Source of the DNA: JARRNE01 sp963824085
Lineage (GTDB): Bacteria > Pseudomonadota > Gammaproteobacteria > Chromatiales > Chromatiaceae
Length of the DNA stretch: 64,000 nt
Assembly (NCBI GenBank): GCA_963824085.1
Contig: CAWGNT010000014.1
Coordinates: forward strand, 186,001-250,000
Reading direction: 5' to 3'
Positions 1-9,011 of this stretch are shown piece by piece. The stretch's first letter is position 1; the number at the start of each line of letters is the position of its first letter. The notes under the pieces were generated by a model. The model made no database searches. It saw only the letters and a program-made list of their open reading frames with translations, and was not told the origin of the DNA. The translations under genes were made by a program, and so were the position numbers.

Positions 1-1383
1 CAGCCAGGACCAGAAGGCGCGCTTGCCCCACTTCTCGTTCAGGCGGAAGCCGAACGCCTTGGGGAACCAGTACATGTAGCCCGCCAGGTACGCGAACAGG
101 GCGCCGGGGATCAGCATGTTGTGGAAGTGGGCCACCAGGAAGAGGCTGTTGTGCAGCACATAGTCCGCCGGCGGCACCGCGAGCAGCACCCCGGTCACGC
201 CGCCGACGACGAAGGCCGAGAAGAACCCAATGGTCCACAGGATTGGCGGAGTGAACTGAACCCGTCCCCTGTACATGGTGAACAGCCAGTTGAAGATCTT
301 CACCCCGGTAGGCACCGCGATAATCATCGTCGTGATGCCGAAGAAGGCGTTGACGTCCGCGCTGGAGCCCATCGTGAAGAAGTGGTGCAGCCACACGGTG
401 AAGGACAGGACACCGATAGCCGCGGTGGCGTACACCATGGTCTTGTAGCCGAACAGCGGCTTCCCGGAAAAAGTGGGGACCACCTCGGAGAACACACCGA
501 AAGCGGGCAGGATCAAGATGTAGACCTCGGGATGACCCCAGATCCAGAACAGATTGAGGTACATCATCATGTTGCCGCCCATGCCGTTGGTGAAGAAGTG
601 CATGTCCAGATAGCGGTCCAGGGTCAGCAAGGCCAGAGTAACAGTCAGTACCGGGAAGGACAGGATGATGAGCACGCAGGTCACGAGCGCGGTCCAGACG
701 AACACCGGCATGCGCATGAAAGTCATGCCCGGAGCGCGCATCTTCAGGATGGTCGCCAGGAAATTGACGCCGGTCAGCAAGGTGCCGAGGCCCGAGATCT
801 GGATCGCCCAGATCCAGTAGTCCACCCCGCTGCCCGGGCTGTAGCGCAGCTCGGAGAGCGGCGGATAACCGGTCCACCCCGCCTTCGAGAAGTCGCCGAC
901 GCCCAGCGACACCATCACCAGCATCGCCCCCACCACGGTCAGCCAGAAGCTGACGGAGTTGAGAAACGGGAAGGCCACGTCGCGGGCACCCAGCTGCTGC
1001 GGTATCACCACGTTCCAGAGCCCCACCAGGAACGGCATGGCCATGAACAGGATCATGATGGTGCCGTGGGCCCCGAAGATCTGGTCGAAGTGTCCGGGAG
1101 GCAGGTAGCCGTGAGAGGAGCCCTCCGCCAGCATCTGCTGGGAGCGCATCATGATGGCGTCGGCGAAGCCGCGCACGAGCATGATCAGGGCCAGCATGAT
1201 GTACATGACACCGATGCGCTTGTGGTCGACGCTAGTGAGCCACTCGGTCCACAGGTAGCGCCACTTGCCGTAGCGGGTAATCAAGCCCAGGATCACCAGG
1301 CCCACCAGAATGGAAAAACCGACTGCGCCCATGATGATGGGGTTGTCGAAAGGGATCGCGGAAAGGGTCAGCTTGCCCAACAT
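1..1383 (-). CDS. cyoB: Cytochrome o ubiquinol oxidase subunit I (5' two thirds, runs off the left edge)
   Basis: Heme-copper quinol oxidase catalytic subunit, an inner-membrane proton pump that reduces O2 with ubiquinol. The minus strand reads through 461 codons from an ATG at 1381-1383 (MLGKLTLSAIPFDNP start, like E. coli CyoB MFGKLSLDAVPF) to the window edge, where it reads YMYWFPKAFGFRLNEKWGKR, a segment near residue 450-470 of CyoB. About 200 C-terminal residues lie outside. The AHGVIMI-, WGHPEVY- and HHFFTMG-type segments with the copper and heme histidines are recognisable in the translation. It starts one base after the cyoA stop, so the two are translationally coupled. No frameshift in the visible part. 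Confidence 0.95.
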   Translation of the reverse strand, partial: MLGKLTLSAIPFDNPIIMGAVGFSILVGLVILGLITRYGKWRYLWTEWLTSVDHKRIGVMYIMLALIMLVRGFADAIMMRSQQMLAEGSSHGYLPPGHFDQIFGAHGTIMILFMAMPFLVGLWNVVIPQQLGARDVAFPFLNSVSFWLTVVGAMLVMVSLGVGDFSKAGWTGYPPLSELRYSPGSGVDYWIWAIQISGLGTLLTGVNFLATILKMRAPGMTFMRMPVFVWTALVTCVLIILSFPVLTVTLALLTLDRYLDMHFFTNGMGGNMMMYLNLFWIWGHPEVYILILPAFGVFSEVVPTFSGKPLFGYKTMVYATAAIGVLSFTVWLHHFFTMGSSADVNAFFGITTMIIAVPTGVKIFNWLFTMYRGRVQFTPPILWTIGFFSAFVVGGVTGVLLAVPPADYVLHNSLFLVAHFHNMLIPGALFAYLAGYMYWFPKAFGFRLNEKWGKRAFWSWL

Positions 1384-1384
1384 C

Positions 1385-2326
1385 TCAGCTCGCCTCCGGG
1401 GTAGTATCCTGCCGGCCGGCAGGGTGGGACAGGGTGTGCTCGGCGGCGGGCGCCGGTGCGGACACCTGCACGGCCGCGGATTTCACGCGCCCGTTGGACT
1501 GATACTTGGCCATGATCGAGTCGAACAGATTCGTGCTGACCGGGGAGAAGTGTTCCACCGGCACCTTGGCGCTTGGCTTCTCGAGCTGGGCCAGCCGGGT
1601 CCGGTCCAGCGCCTTGGGTGATTGGCGTACCTTCTTCACCCAGCGACGGAAGTCCTCCCGGCTGGTGGCCAACGCGTCGAAGTGCATGTGTGAGAAGCCG
1701 TCGCCGCTGTACTGGGTGTTCTCGCCCAGGTACTTGCCCGGATTGTCGGCCTCCAGGTTCAGGCGGGTCTCCATCCCGGCCATCGCGTAGATCTGGCTGC
1801 CGAGCTTGGGGATGAAGAAGGAGGTCATCACCGTATCGGAGGTGATATGGAGACTCAAAGGGGTCTTAGCCGGAAACACCAGCTGGTTGACCGAAGCGAT
1901 ACCCAGCTTCGGGTAGATGAACAGCCATTTCCAGTCCATGGAGACGGCTTCCACCTGCACCGGCGCCTGCGTGGACGCGACGGGCTTGTACGGGTCCAGC
2001 CGGTGGGTCGAGAACCACACCAGGACACCGAGGGCAGCGACGATCACGGTCGGAACGGTCCAGACCACCGCCTCGATGCGGTTGGAGTGCTTCCAGTTCG
2101 GAGCGTATACCGCCTTGGTGTTGGTGGCGCGGTAGCGCCAGGGGATGACCAGCGACATGATGATGACCGGGACCACAACGATCAGCATCAGGCCGAAGGC
2201 CACCAGAATGACGTTGCGGTCGGCCGTACCGATGGGCCCCCCGGGCTCTAGAAGCCGCAGGTCGCTGCAGCCACTGAGCAAGGGCAGCACCAGGAGTCCC
2301 GCCGTTCGAAACAATATACCTCGCAT
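1385..2326 (-). CDS. cyoA: Cytochrome o ubiquinol oxidase subunit II (lipoprotein)
   Basis: 313-residue subunit II of the bo3 quinol oxidase. The start chosen is the ATG at 2324-2326 because it gives a lipoprotein signal (MRGILFRTAGLLVLPLLSGC, lipobox LSGC), as in E. coli CyoA, and is preceded by an AGAGGG ribosome-binding site. The longer open frame upstream to 2488 has no family similarity. Two transmembrane helices follow (around residues 40-60 and 85-105), then the periplasmic cupredoxin domain with VEAVSMDWKWLFIYP. The CuA ligands are absent, as expected of a quinol rather than cytochrome c oxidase. First gene of the operon reading leftward into cyoB. Confidence 0.95.
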   Translation of the reverse strand: MRGILFRTAGLLVLPLLSGCSDLRLLEPGGPIGTADRNVILVAFGLMLIVVVPVIIMSLVIPWRYRATNTKAVYAPNWKHSNRIEAVVWTVPTVIVAALGVLVWFSTHRLDPYKPVASTQAPVQVEAVSMDWKWLFIYPKLGIASVNQLVFPAKTPLSLHITSDTVMTSFFIPKLGSQIYAMAGMETRLNLEADNPGKYLGENTQYSGDGFSHMHFDALATSREDFRRWVKKVRQSPKALDRTRLAQLEKPSAKVPVEHFSPVSTNLFDSIMAKYQSNGRVKSAAVQVSAPAPAAEHTLSHPAGRQDTTPEAS

Positions 2327-3186
2327 GTACTTAACACCCTCTGTTAATAAAAAATCGAAAACAAGTTCAGACCCTTCCAGCTCCCCCTGCGCGTGTAGCA
2401 TGGGCAAAGCGAAGCGCTTCGGGCGCGAGCTCCCACGCCGTCGCACGTTCGAATCGGTAAACCGAGGGGACGATCCCGCGCGCGACAAAACACCCGCGAG
2501 AATTCGCCACGGCTACTTGAGTTTTTTCGCAAATACTTATACATACGCGCCCCTGAAACAGCGTCGCGGCGACCGCGAAGCAAGTCGGATTGACGGATAG
2601 TTGAGATGCCCCGCGCTGGTGCAGGGCTCGCCCCGGTCTGCCCACGTAATCCGGCCATGGGGCGATGCGAACGAGCCCCACCGAACCCGCAGCGTGCCAC
2701 ACCAGCCTTCCCGCAGAACCTGACGCGGCGACTTTGGGTCACGGTGTAAGACGAACCGGGACCCTAGTCGGCGAGATTGGTGGGCTGCGACTCCGCAACC
2801 GCGGCAAGACCCACTCGACGAACCAAGACAACCTTGGAGCTCTCCGAACCGAGTGCGGTGGGCCTGCGGGAACCGTTAGCAATTCAGCAAATTCGATACC
2901 AGGTGAGGAGCCGCGCAACTCCGGCTCCTTCGGGTCGACGCCGCGACGGAGGTGGTGCACATCAACCAGCTGCCCCACCAACCCGGTAGCGATGAACCAA
3001 CGAGCTCCTCGCCCCATGCCCGGGACCAAATCACTTCAGGTTCTTAGGGGCCAGATTCCCTGCTTGCCAATCGCGCCCTTGCGAAGACAGCACGACGTGC
3101 CGCGCGGTCAGGAGGCGGATACACACCGACGAGCCCGAGGAGCCAATCAGCCGTCCGGCCGCCACCACGAAAAAGCCGTAGCCTGA
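2327..3186. other. Intergenic stretch upstream of cyoA; no gene supported
   Basis: About 860 bases. The immediate 5' part must hold the cyoA promoter and ribosome-binding site. Overlapping open frames on both strands (for example 2367-2742 and 2739-3029 minus, 2665-3186 plus) are arginine/proline-rich translations without recognisable domains, and look like shadows of non-coding DNA. No RNA gene or repeat seen. Confidence 0.5.
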
Positions 3187-3762
3187 GTAGAGCGTAGCGA
3201 AACCCAGGGACGACCCCCGACAGAAGCCGAGATCGCCGCCCTGCAGATCCTCTGCAGCCGGCCCGACAAGCAGCGCCTCACCTTCGAAGCGATCAAGGAC
3301 CTGGGCGAGCGCATCCAGGCCCCGCCCTACCTCTGGACCGAATCCCAGCTCTGGCAGGCCTACGCCGCCCTGGAGAAGGCCAAGGTCAAAGGTGCCAGCG
3401 GCAAACGAATCCTCACCGACCTTGTCTCCTAAGTCCGATTCGCCATGCACCGGGACAACGAGCTCATCCCCTTCCCGGAGCCGGTCAACGCCAACTGCAG
3501 GGCGTGGCTCGCCGGACAGCAAGAGCTCCCCTCGCCCGCGGGCGGGACAGGGGCCGGGGGTGAGGGTCCCCGGTTCACCCCCGAACAACTCCACTGGCTG
3601 AAAATGATCCGCGACCATATCGCCGCCAACCTGGGCATCGAGCCGGACGACTTTGAATACCCCCCCTTCGCCCAGGAAGGCGGCCTGGGCAAGTTGCATC
3701 AACTTTTCGGCGGTGAGCTGAGCTCGCTCATCGACCAGCTAAACGAGAGCCTGGCGGCATGA
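3187..3762 (+). pseudogene. Remnant of a type I restriction enzyme R subunit (C-terminal domain, EcoEI_R_C-like)
   Basis: The frame shared by LTFEAIKDLGERIQAP (about 3277) and the open segment 3445-3762 reads like the C-terminal helical domain of HsdR/EcoEI-type restriction subunits. Its end matches the family: RFTPEQLHWLKMIRDHIAAN, then a DDFEYPPFAQEGGLGKL-type stretch, then LIDQLNESLAA and a stop. An in-frame TAA at 3430-3432 interrupts it inside LVS-stop-VRFAM, where the family has a hydrophobic residue. The ATPase and nuclease portions of HsdR, and the M and S subunits, are absent. A 5'-truncated, stop-containing relic of a restriction-modification system. Confidence 0.8.
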
Positions 3763-3976
3763 CCATGCTGTCCGTTCAAGCCTTGTCCGGAACCAAATGA
3801 GGGCACTCGCACGAAATCTGCGTGCCGCGGGATGCCGGGAGAAAGATTTCTCCCTTCGGTCGAAATGACAGGACCTTGGCACAGCGCAGGTCAGGAAGTC
3901 AGGAAGTCTGAAAGATGCCCTGGCCGTCATTGCTGGCCCTGTCCCGAGCGAAGTGACGGAGCTCGCGAGAAATCCA

Positions 3977-4273
3977 ATGCCGCGTGAGCACCGTTAGTTC
4001 GTCTATCTCCTCACCAACTGGAACAACAAGGTGATGTATGTCGGCGTGACCAACAACCTCGCGCGCCGGGTCTACGAACACAAGACCAAGGCAGTGAAAG
4101 GGTTCACCGAACGGTACAACGTGCACAAGCTCGAGTATTTCGAGGAAACAACCGACGTCCACAGCGGGCTCGCCCGCGAAAAAGAAATCAAGAAATGGCG
4201 GCGCGAGAAGAAAAACGCACTGGTGAGCCAAAGCAATCCCAGCTGGCGCGATCTATCCGACGACCTGAGTTGA
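3977..4273 (+). pseudogene. GIY-YIG nuclease superfamily protein with a premature stop near the start
   Basis: Small GIY-YIG single-domain protein of the UvrC/YhbQ-like class. An ATG at 3977 opens MPREHR, then a TAG at 3995-3997, then the frame continues FVYLLTNWNNKVMYVGVTNN, the usual GIY (VYL) and YIG (YVG) strands, followed by LARRVYEHK and a conserved KEIKKWRREKKNALV helix. The intact family begins with a Tyr or hydrophobic residue where the TAG stands, so a point nonsense mutation is the simplest reading. Re-initiation at 4031 would make 80 residues lacking the first catalytic strand. Next to the hsdR relic, so this stretch looks like decayed accessory DNA. Confidence 0.7.
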
Positions 4274-4646
4274 CCAAACCGCCCCGACCCTACTGTCATC
4301 CCAACGATGCGTCACGCATTCGTTTACATTGCGACCATCCGTCACCCCGCTACTTGTCATTCCGACCATGCGTCACCCCCCGTATGTCATTCCGACCGCA
4401 GGGAGGAATCTTTCCGCCCCGGGGCTGCACTCATGACCCCTAACGGACTCAAGTTGAGCAGAAGGCAGCGGAAGAATCGCATGCACCGGTCGCGACCGGT
4501 TGGACCCGAGGTATGACAGAACAGTTGTCGTTCCGACAGAGCCTGCCCCAGACTTGATCCGCGGGATCGCCGGCCTCCAGGTACCACGGGCGGCGACCGG
4601 CCCCTCGCACAGCAGGCTGTTCATCGCAGCTGAGGAGTGGCGCGCT
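4274..4646. repeat. Intergenic repeats: TGTCAT-type direct repeats and one copy of a dispersed element
   Basis: Three degenerate direct repeats begin TGTCATCCCAACGATGCGTC (about 4292), TGTCATTCCGACCATGCGTC (about 4356) and TGTCATTCCGACCGCAGGGA (about 4386). From about 4540 to 4600 lies a minus-oriented copy of an element shared with 14695-14750; the common part on the other strand includes GATCAAGTCTGGGGCAGGCT. No gene recognised. Confidence 0.55.
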
Positions 4647-5552
4647 TCAGCGATCCCAGGGCGGATCGCCGGGGCCGAAGGCGTCGCGCAAATACTCGTG
4701 CATCGCCTGCACGCGGGCGGAGCGGCGCGAGCTGGGGAGATAGACCACATACGCGGTGGCAGACTCCGACTCCCAAGCGGGGAAGACGCGCACCAGCCGG
4801 CCGGCACGCAGGTCGGCACCCACCAGAAAGCTCGGCTGCACAGCGATGCCGAGGCCCGCCAGGGCGGCCAGGCGGATCATCTCGCCGCTATTGGCACGCA
4901 GGCGCCCCTTCACCTGCACCGCCTCGATCCGGCCATCGCGCACAAATCGCCAGGTGTCGCCATCGGCGGCATAGCTGTATGTCAGGCAGCGATGAGTCTT
5001 CAAGTCCAGCGGCTCGACCGGGTTGCCCTGGGCGGCCAGATATTCCGGTGCGGCACAGGCCACCAGGCGCACCGGCGCGATCGGCCGAGCGACCAGGTTG
5101 GTGTCGAGGTCGTGGGCAATACGCACAGCCAGGTCGATGCCTTCTTCCACGAGGTCCACGAGGTAGTCGGAGAAGGTTACTTCCAACTGCAGTGCCGGGT
5201 GGCGGGCGCAGAACGCTGGCAGCAGTGGAGCCACGTAGCCGAGGCCGAAGCTATGAGGCAGGCCCAACCGTAGCGCCCCGCGCACCTGGGCCTCGGCGGC
5301 GGCGGCCAGGGACTCCGCCTCCTCCACGTCGGCCAGGATCTGTCGGCAGCGTTCGTAATAGCGGCGGCCGGTCTCGGTCAGGCTCAACCGCCGGGTCGTG
5401 CGCTGCAGAAGCTGACTGCCCAGGTGCTTCTCCAGCTCCGCGACCAGGCGGGATGTGGCGGTCGTGGAGAGGTGCAGCTGTTCGGCCGCTCGGGCGAAGG
5501 CGCCGGCCTCCACGACCGTAGTGAAGACCTTCATCGCGTGCAGGCGGTCCAT
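4647..5552 (-). CDS. LysR-family transcriptional regulator (CrgA/DmlR-like)
   Basis: 301-residue LysR regulator. An N-terminal winged helix-turn-helix (MDRLHAMKVFTTVVEAGAF, then AAEQLHLSTTATSRLVAELE) occupies about residues 1-60, and a LysR substrate-binding domain fills residues 88-295. The ATG at 5550-5552 is preferred over the upstream GTG at 5564 because it matches the family start MDRLxAM and a GGGAGGG sits just upstream. Divergent from the yceI-DODA pair with only about 100 bases between the starts, so it probably controls them and itself. LysR proteins of this group often sit beside pirin, YceI or quinone/aromatic-stress genes. Confidence 0.9.
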   Translation of the reverse strand: MDRLHAMKVFTTVVEAGAFARAAEQLHLSTTATSRLVAELEKHLGSQLLQRTTRRLSLTETGRRYYERCRQILADVEEAESLAAAAEAQVRGALRLGLPHSFGLGYVAPLLPAFCARHPALQLEVTFSDYLVDLVEEGIDLAVRIAHDLDTNLVARPIAPVRLVACAAPEYLAAQGNPVEPLDLKTHRCLTYSYAADGDTWRFVRDGRIEAVQVKGRLRANSGEMIRLAALAGLGIAVQPSFLVGADLRAGRLVRVFPAWESESATAYVVYLPSSRRSARVQAMHEYLRDAFGPGDPPWDR

Positions 5553-5653
5553 TATCCCTCCCACAGGGATAAATAATTTCAGTTGGCGCAGTTTATCCCA
5601 GCACGCGGAAACCCGAAGCTATGGGGGACCAACCACTTACCCAGGAAACCGCC

Positions 5654-6226
5654 ATGCGTCCAGCGCTGATCGTCTTGACTCTTGCCCTCCTGTCCCAGGC
5701 CGCCCCCATCCTCGCTGCCGAGGATGACGCGGGGACCTACAAGATCGACCCAACCCACTCCAACGCGACCTTCACCCTGACCCACCTCGGGGTGTCGCGT
5801 TTCACCGGTCGCTTCGACAACGTCAACGGGTCTTTCGTGGTCGCAGGCAAGGACAGCCGGATCTCGGCCGAGGTGGGGCTGGACCAGCTCAACACCGGAC
5901 TTCCGAAGCGTGAGGAGCACCTGAAAAGCGCCGAATACTTCGACGCTGCACGCTTCCCGACCCTGAGCTTCAAGAGCACCAGCGTCAAGCTCGATGGCCA
6001 GGGCGACGGCACTGTTACCGGCGAGCTCGGGATCCACGGCGTCACGCGCCCCGTGACCTTCAAGGTACGCCACATCGGTGCTGGAAAGGATCCCTGGGGC
6101 GGCTTCCGTTCCGGTTACCTCGCCACCGCAACCATCAAGCGCAGCGACTGGGGCATGAACACCATGCTGGGGGCGCTGGGCGACGCCGTGGATCTGTCCA
6201 TCAGCATCGAGGGCATCCGACAGTAA
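5654..6226 (+). CDS. yceI: YceI-family periplasmic protein
   Basis: 190-residue YceI lipocalin-like beta-barrel protein, thought to bind isoprenoid/quinone-like molecules in the periplasm. The start at 5654 gives a clean Sec signal peptide (MRPALIVLTLALLSQAAPIL, cleavage near LAA-ED) with a CAGGAAA Shine-Dalgarno. Conserved motifs follow: GTYKIDPTHSNATFTLTHLG near the mature N terminus, SAEYFDAARFPTLSF, and GELGIHGVTRPVTF with ATIKRSDWGMN at the end. Its stop codon overlaps the ATG of the next gene (TAATG), so the two are translationally coupled. Confidence 0.93.
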   Translation: MRPALIVLTLALLSQAAPILAAEDDAGTYKIDPTHSNATFTLTHLGVSRFTGRFDNVNGSFVVAGKDSRISAEVGLDQLNTGLPKREEHLKSAEYFDAARFPTLSFKSTSVKLDGQGDGTVTGELGIHGVTRPVTFKVRHIGAGKDPWGGFRSGYLATATIKRSDWGMNTMLGALGDAVDLSISIEGIRQ

Positions 6227-7019
6227 TGTCCGCCCTGCCCGCCCTGTTCGTGGGCCACGGCGCCCCGACCTTCGCCCTGGACCCGGGAGCGGCGGGCGCG
6301 GCGTTGGCGGCGGCGCCCGATCGTTGGCCGCGACCGCGTGCGGTCTTGTCGGTCTCCGCTCACTGGAACAGCTCCGTCCCGAGGCTAGGCGGCGCCGCGC
6401 GCCCAGAGACGGTACACGACTTCTGGGGCTTTCCGCAGCCGCTGTACGACCTGCAGTACCCGGCCCCCGGAGATCCGGACCTGGCGCGGCGCGCCGCCGA
6501 GCTTCTGGGACAGGCCGGGCTTTCCGCCGACATAGCGCCGCATCGCGGCCTGGATCATGCGGTCTGGATACCTCTGCGCCTGATGTACCCCGGCGCTGAA
6601 GTTCCGGTCGTACCCATGTCGATCCAATCCCGCCTCGGGCCGGAGCACCATCTGCACCTGGGCCAGGTCCTTGCGCCGCTGCTGACGCAAGGCGTCCTGC
6701 TGGTCGCCTCGGGCAACCTGACGCACAACCTGGGTCATTGGCACCAGGCGGGCCAGGTGTCTCTGCGACTACGTAACGGACTTCAGCAACTGGCTCCGAG
6801 GACCGGCTGGCGGCCGGTGATGCGGACGCACTGCTCGACTATCGTCGGTTGGCGCCCGGCGCCCGGGACGCGCACCCGACGGAGGAGCATCTGCTGCCCC
6901 TGTATGTTGCCCTCGGTGCTGCCGGGACCGCCTTCCGTGCAGAGCCCCTGTATCGAGGCGTGAGCGAGCGCGTCCTCGCCATGGACAGCTATGCCCTCTG
7001 GCCGAGCACCTTAGACTGA
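6226..7019 (+). pseudogene. DODA-type class III extradiol dioxygenase (LigB superfamily), frameshifted near the 3' end
   Basis: YgiD/DODA-like ring-opening dioxygenase of about 264 residues when read through. Metal-site and active-site motifs are intact: LFVGHGAPTFAL, SVSAHW, HDFWGFPQPLYDLQYPAPG, and HRGLDHAVWIPLRLMYP. At about 6765-6800 the frame slips twice: the family-like YVTDFSNWL is in one frame and RLAAGDADALLDYRRLAPGA in another, ending LYRGVSERVLAMDSYALWPS and TGA at 7017-7019. Two compensating one-base indels could be consensus errors or real damage. Overlaps the yceI stop by one base. Substrate not determinable. Confidence 0.8.
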
Positions 7020-7093
7020 TTTAGGCGGCATTCGGTCGGTTCCTGACCGTTGTCAGGCCTCGGGTTAACGCCGCAGCAAGGGACCTCGGGCTC

Positions 7094-7670
7094 TCACCGC
7101 GATGCTTGATCGGGCGAGACCACCAGGGCCTCGACGTCGAACCCCAGCGCGCGGGCCCTGGCCAACAGATTTTCATAGGTGGCCGGAGGCAGACTGGGCG
7201 TTCGTGCCAGAATCCACAGATACTCCCGGTTGGGGTGACCGACGAGCACGGTCCGGTAGTCCGCATCGAGATACACGACCCAGTACTTTCCGCGGACCAG
7301 TGAGGGGAAGAGGCGCGAGAACCAGTTGTCGAATATCACCTCGAGCTTGGCATTGGTCGCGGTGTCGACAACATAGGCCCGGCCCGTGACGCTTCGCGTG
7401 TTGCCCGAGTCATCCGTGCAGGTATTGGTCACGCCCAGGGTCTCGCTGTTTACGATCTCGTAGTGCGCCTTGGATCGCACGCAGCCCCTCTGGAACCACT
7501 GAGGTAGGCGCGCGATCTCATACCAGGTACCTTGATAGCGCTCGAGATCGACATGGCCCACCGTCTTCAGCGGCTCGTCGGAGTCGGAGTCACAGGCGGC
7601 GAGCGGCGAAAAGCATGAAGGTGCTCACCGAGGCGAGCCGGAGCAGATGAGCGACGCGAAATCGTTTCAT
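7094..7670 (-). CDS. blc: Outer-membrane lipocalin (Blc-like), frameshift inside the signal peptide
   Basis: Bacterial lipocalin that binds lipids at the outer membrane. The mature domain (7094-7561) has the lipocalin signature RYQGTWYEIARLPQWFQRGC, the YVVDTATNAKLEV and YWVVYLDADYRTVLVGHPNR strands, and the terminal ILARTPSLPP. The only ATG giving a proper start is at 7668-7670: MKRFRVAHLLRLASVSTFML then FAA, after which a one-base slip around 7600 is needed to reach AACDSDSDEPLKT, a lipobox with Cys and an Asp at +2. As written, translation could only begin at the GTG at 7559-7561, producing a protein without its export signal. Sequence error is likely. Confidence 0.8.
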
Positions 7671-7687
7671 GCCAACAGTGTCGTGCC

Positions 7688-8026
7688 ATGACGGAGCCCA
7701 AACAAGACCCGACCGTTGCGGGCGACGACCAAATTCCGCGCCGGGGTATCGAGTCGATGAGCCTGACGCTGCTACGCTCCCGAAAGGTCACGCCGAGTCT
7801 TTGTCCGAGCGAAATCGCGCGCAGCCTGGCGCAGGGGACAGCCGCTCAGTCGTGGCAGCTGCCGATGCAGGGGGAAGTGGCACGTTGCCTGCGCCGGTTC
7901 GGCGAGCTGGAGATCCTGCAGGGGTGGCGGTTGGAGGCTCCGCTCGAGGTCCGTGGAGCGGTGCGGATTAGACCGCTCCGTTCGATCCCGGTCTCACGCG
8001 ACGCATCCCCGCCATGCAGCCACTGA
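7688..8026 (+). CDS. DUF3253-like small winged-helix protein
   Basis: 112 residues. The central part (LTLLRSRKVTPSLCPSEIAR, then VARCLRRFGELEILQGWRLE and RGAVRIRPL) follows the DUF3253 pattern: CPSEIAR, a repeat helix, then a beta-hairpin ending RGxxRIR. The family is a short winged-helix-like protein of unknown role, often beside nucleic-acid or redox genes. Its 3' end overlaps the Sir2 start by 13 bases, suggesting a two-gene unit. The first 25 residues are not conserved, so a later start (ATG at 7757) is possible. Confidence 0.6.
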   Translation: MTEPKQDPTVAGDDQIPRRGIESMSLTLLRSRKVTPSLCPSEIARSLAQGTAAQSWQLPMQGEVARCLRRFGELEILQGWRLEAPLEVRGAVRIRPLRSIPVSRDASPPCSH

Positions 8027-8949
8027 GTCGAGACCGGAGCGACGTCGATCGCTTGATCGAGCTCCTCACGAACCATTCACGCCTTTTCGTGCTGACCGGG
8101 GCCGGCTGCAGCACTGACTCGGGGATTCCCGACTACCGCGACGTCGAGGGCCGGTGGAAGCGCGCCGCGCCGGTTCAGTATCGCGATTTTCTGAGAAGCG
8201 AGTCGGTTCGGCGTCGCTATTGGGCGCGTAGCCTCATCGGTTGGCCGCATTTCGCAAGAGCCCGACCCAGCTCTGCCCACCATGCCCTTGCGCGGCTCGA
8301 GTCTGCCGGGAGAATCGCGCAGATCGTCACTCAAAACGTGGATGGTCTGCACCAGCGGGCCGGTAGCCGTCGCGTGCTCGATCTGCACGGTCGCCTGGAA
8401 TTCGTTGACTGTCTCGGTTGCGGCCACCGACTACCGCGGGCCGAGCTGCAGGAGTGGCTCGTCGCTCACAATCCCGCGCTTGCGCCGCTGTGCGCCCAGG
8501 TTGCGCCGGATGGGGACGCACATCTGGAAGACCTGGGCTTCGACCGATTCCAGGTGCCGGTTTGCCCCTGCTGCGGCGGAGTCCTGAAGCCGGCCGTCGT
8601 CTTTTTCGGGGAATCAGTGCCTCAGCCACGTGTGCTGCGGGCACTCGACCGTCTGCGCGAGTCGGATGCCGTTCTCGTCGTGGGCTCCTCGCTCATGATC
8701 TTCTCGGGCTATCGGTTCTGCCGCGAGGCCACTCTCACGGCCAAGCCGGTCGCAGCGCTGAATCTCGGTCGCACCCGCGCGGACGCGGAGCTCGCCCTTA
8801 AGGTCGTGGGAGATTGCACGTCCGTATTGCCTGGAGTCGTGGATCGGTTGCTGAGCAACGCGGGGGACCTCGAGACTCCATCGAGCGAAGACGGTCGATG
8901 GGGTGCGAGTAGACGCGCCGATAGCGCAGGTTCGACTCGGCACGGATGA
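8014..8949 (+). CDS. Sir2-family NAD-dependent protein deacylase (sirtuin)
   Basis: 311-residue sirtuin. The NAD-binding motif GAGCSTDSGIPDYRD lies at about residues 30-44, TQNVDGLHQRAG at about 110, and the catalytic His in LDLHGRLEFVDC at about 129. A zinc ribbon follows with cysteine pairs (CLGCG and CPCCGG), then VVFFGESVP and VVGSSLMIFSGYRF. All catalytic elements are present. Proteobacterial sirtuins of this length (SIR2 class II-like) remove acyl groups from lysines such as on acetyl-CoA synthetase. The start at 8014 overlaps the DUF3253 gene. The last 35 residues are poorly conserved. Confidence 0.93.
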   Translation: MQPLSRDRSDVDRLIELLTNHSRLFVLTGAGCSTDSGIPDYRDVEGRWKRAAPVQYRDFLRSESVRRRYWARSLIGWPHFARARPSSAHHALARLESAGRIAQIVTQNVDGLHQRAGSRRVLDLHGRLEFVDCLGCGHRLPRAELQEWLVAHNPALAPLCAQVAPDGDAHLEDLGFDRFQVPVCPCCGGVLKPAVVFFGESVPQPRVLRALDRLRESDAVLVVGSSLMIFSGYRFCREATLTAKPVAALNLGRTRADAELALKVVGDCTSVLPGVVDRLLSNAGDLETPSSEDGRWGASRRADSAGSTRHG

Positions 8950-9011
8950 CGAAGAACCCGGGTTAAGGGTACTGACAATCATCTAGCTGGCCCCTGTCAT
9001 AGCCTTTACCG

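Noticed and set aside
121..1404. 427-residue plus-strand open frame
   Set aside because: Histidine/arginine-rich shadow of cyoB, which reads cleanly on the minus strand.
6226..7019. Programmed frameshifting in the DODA gene
   Set aside because: Two slips without a slippery-site and pseudoknot arrangement; error or damage is simpler.
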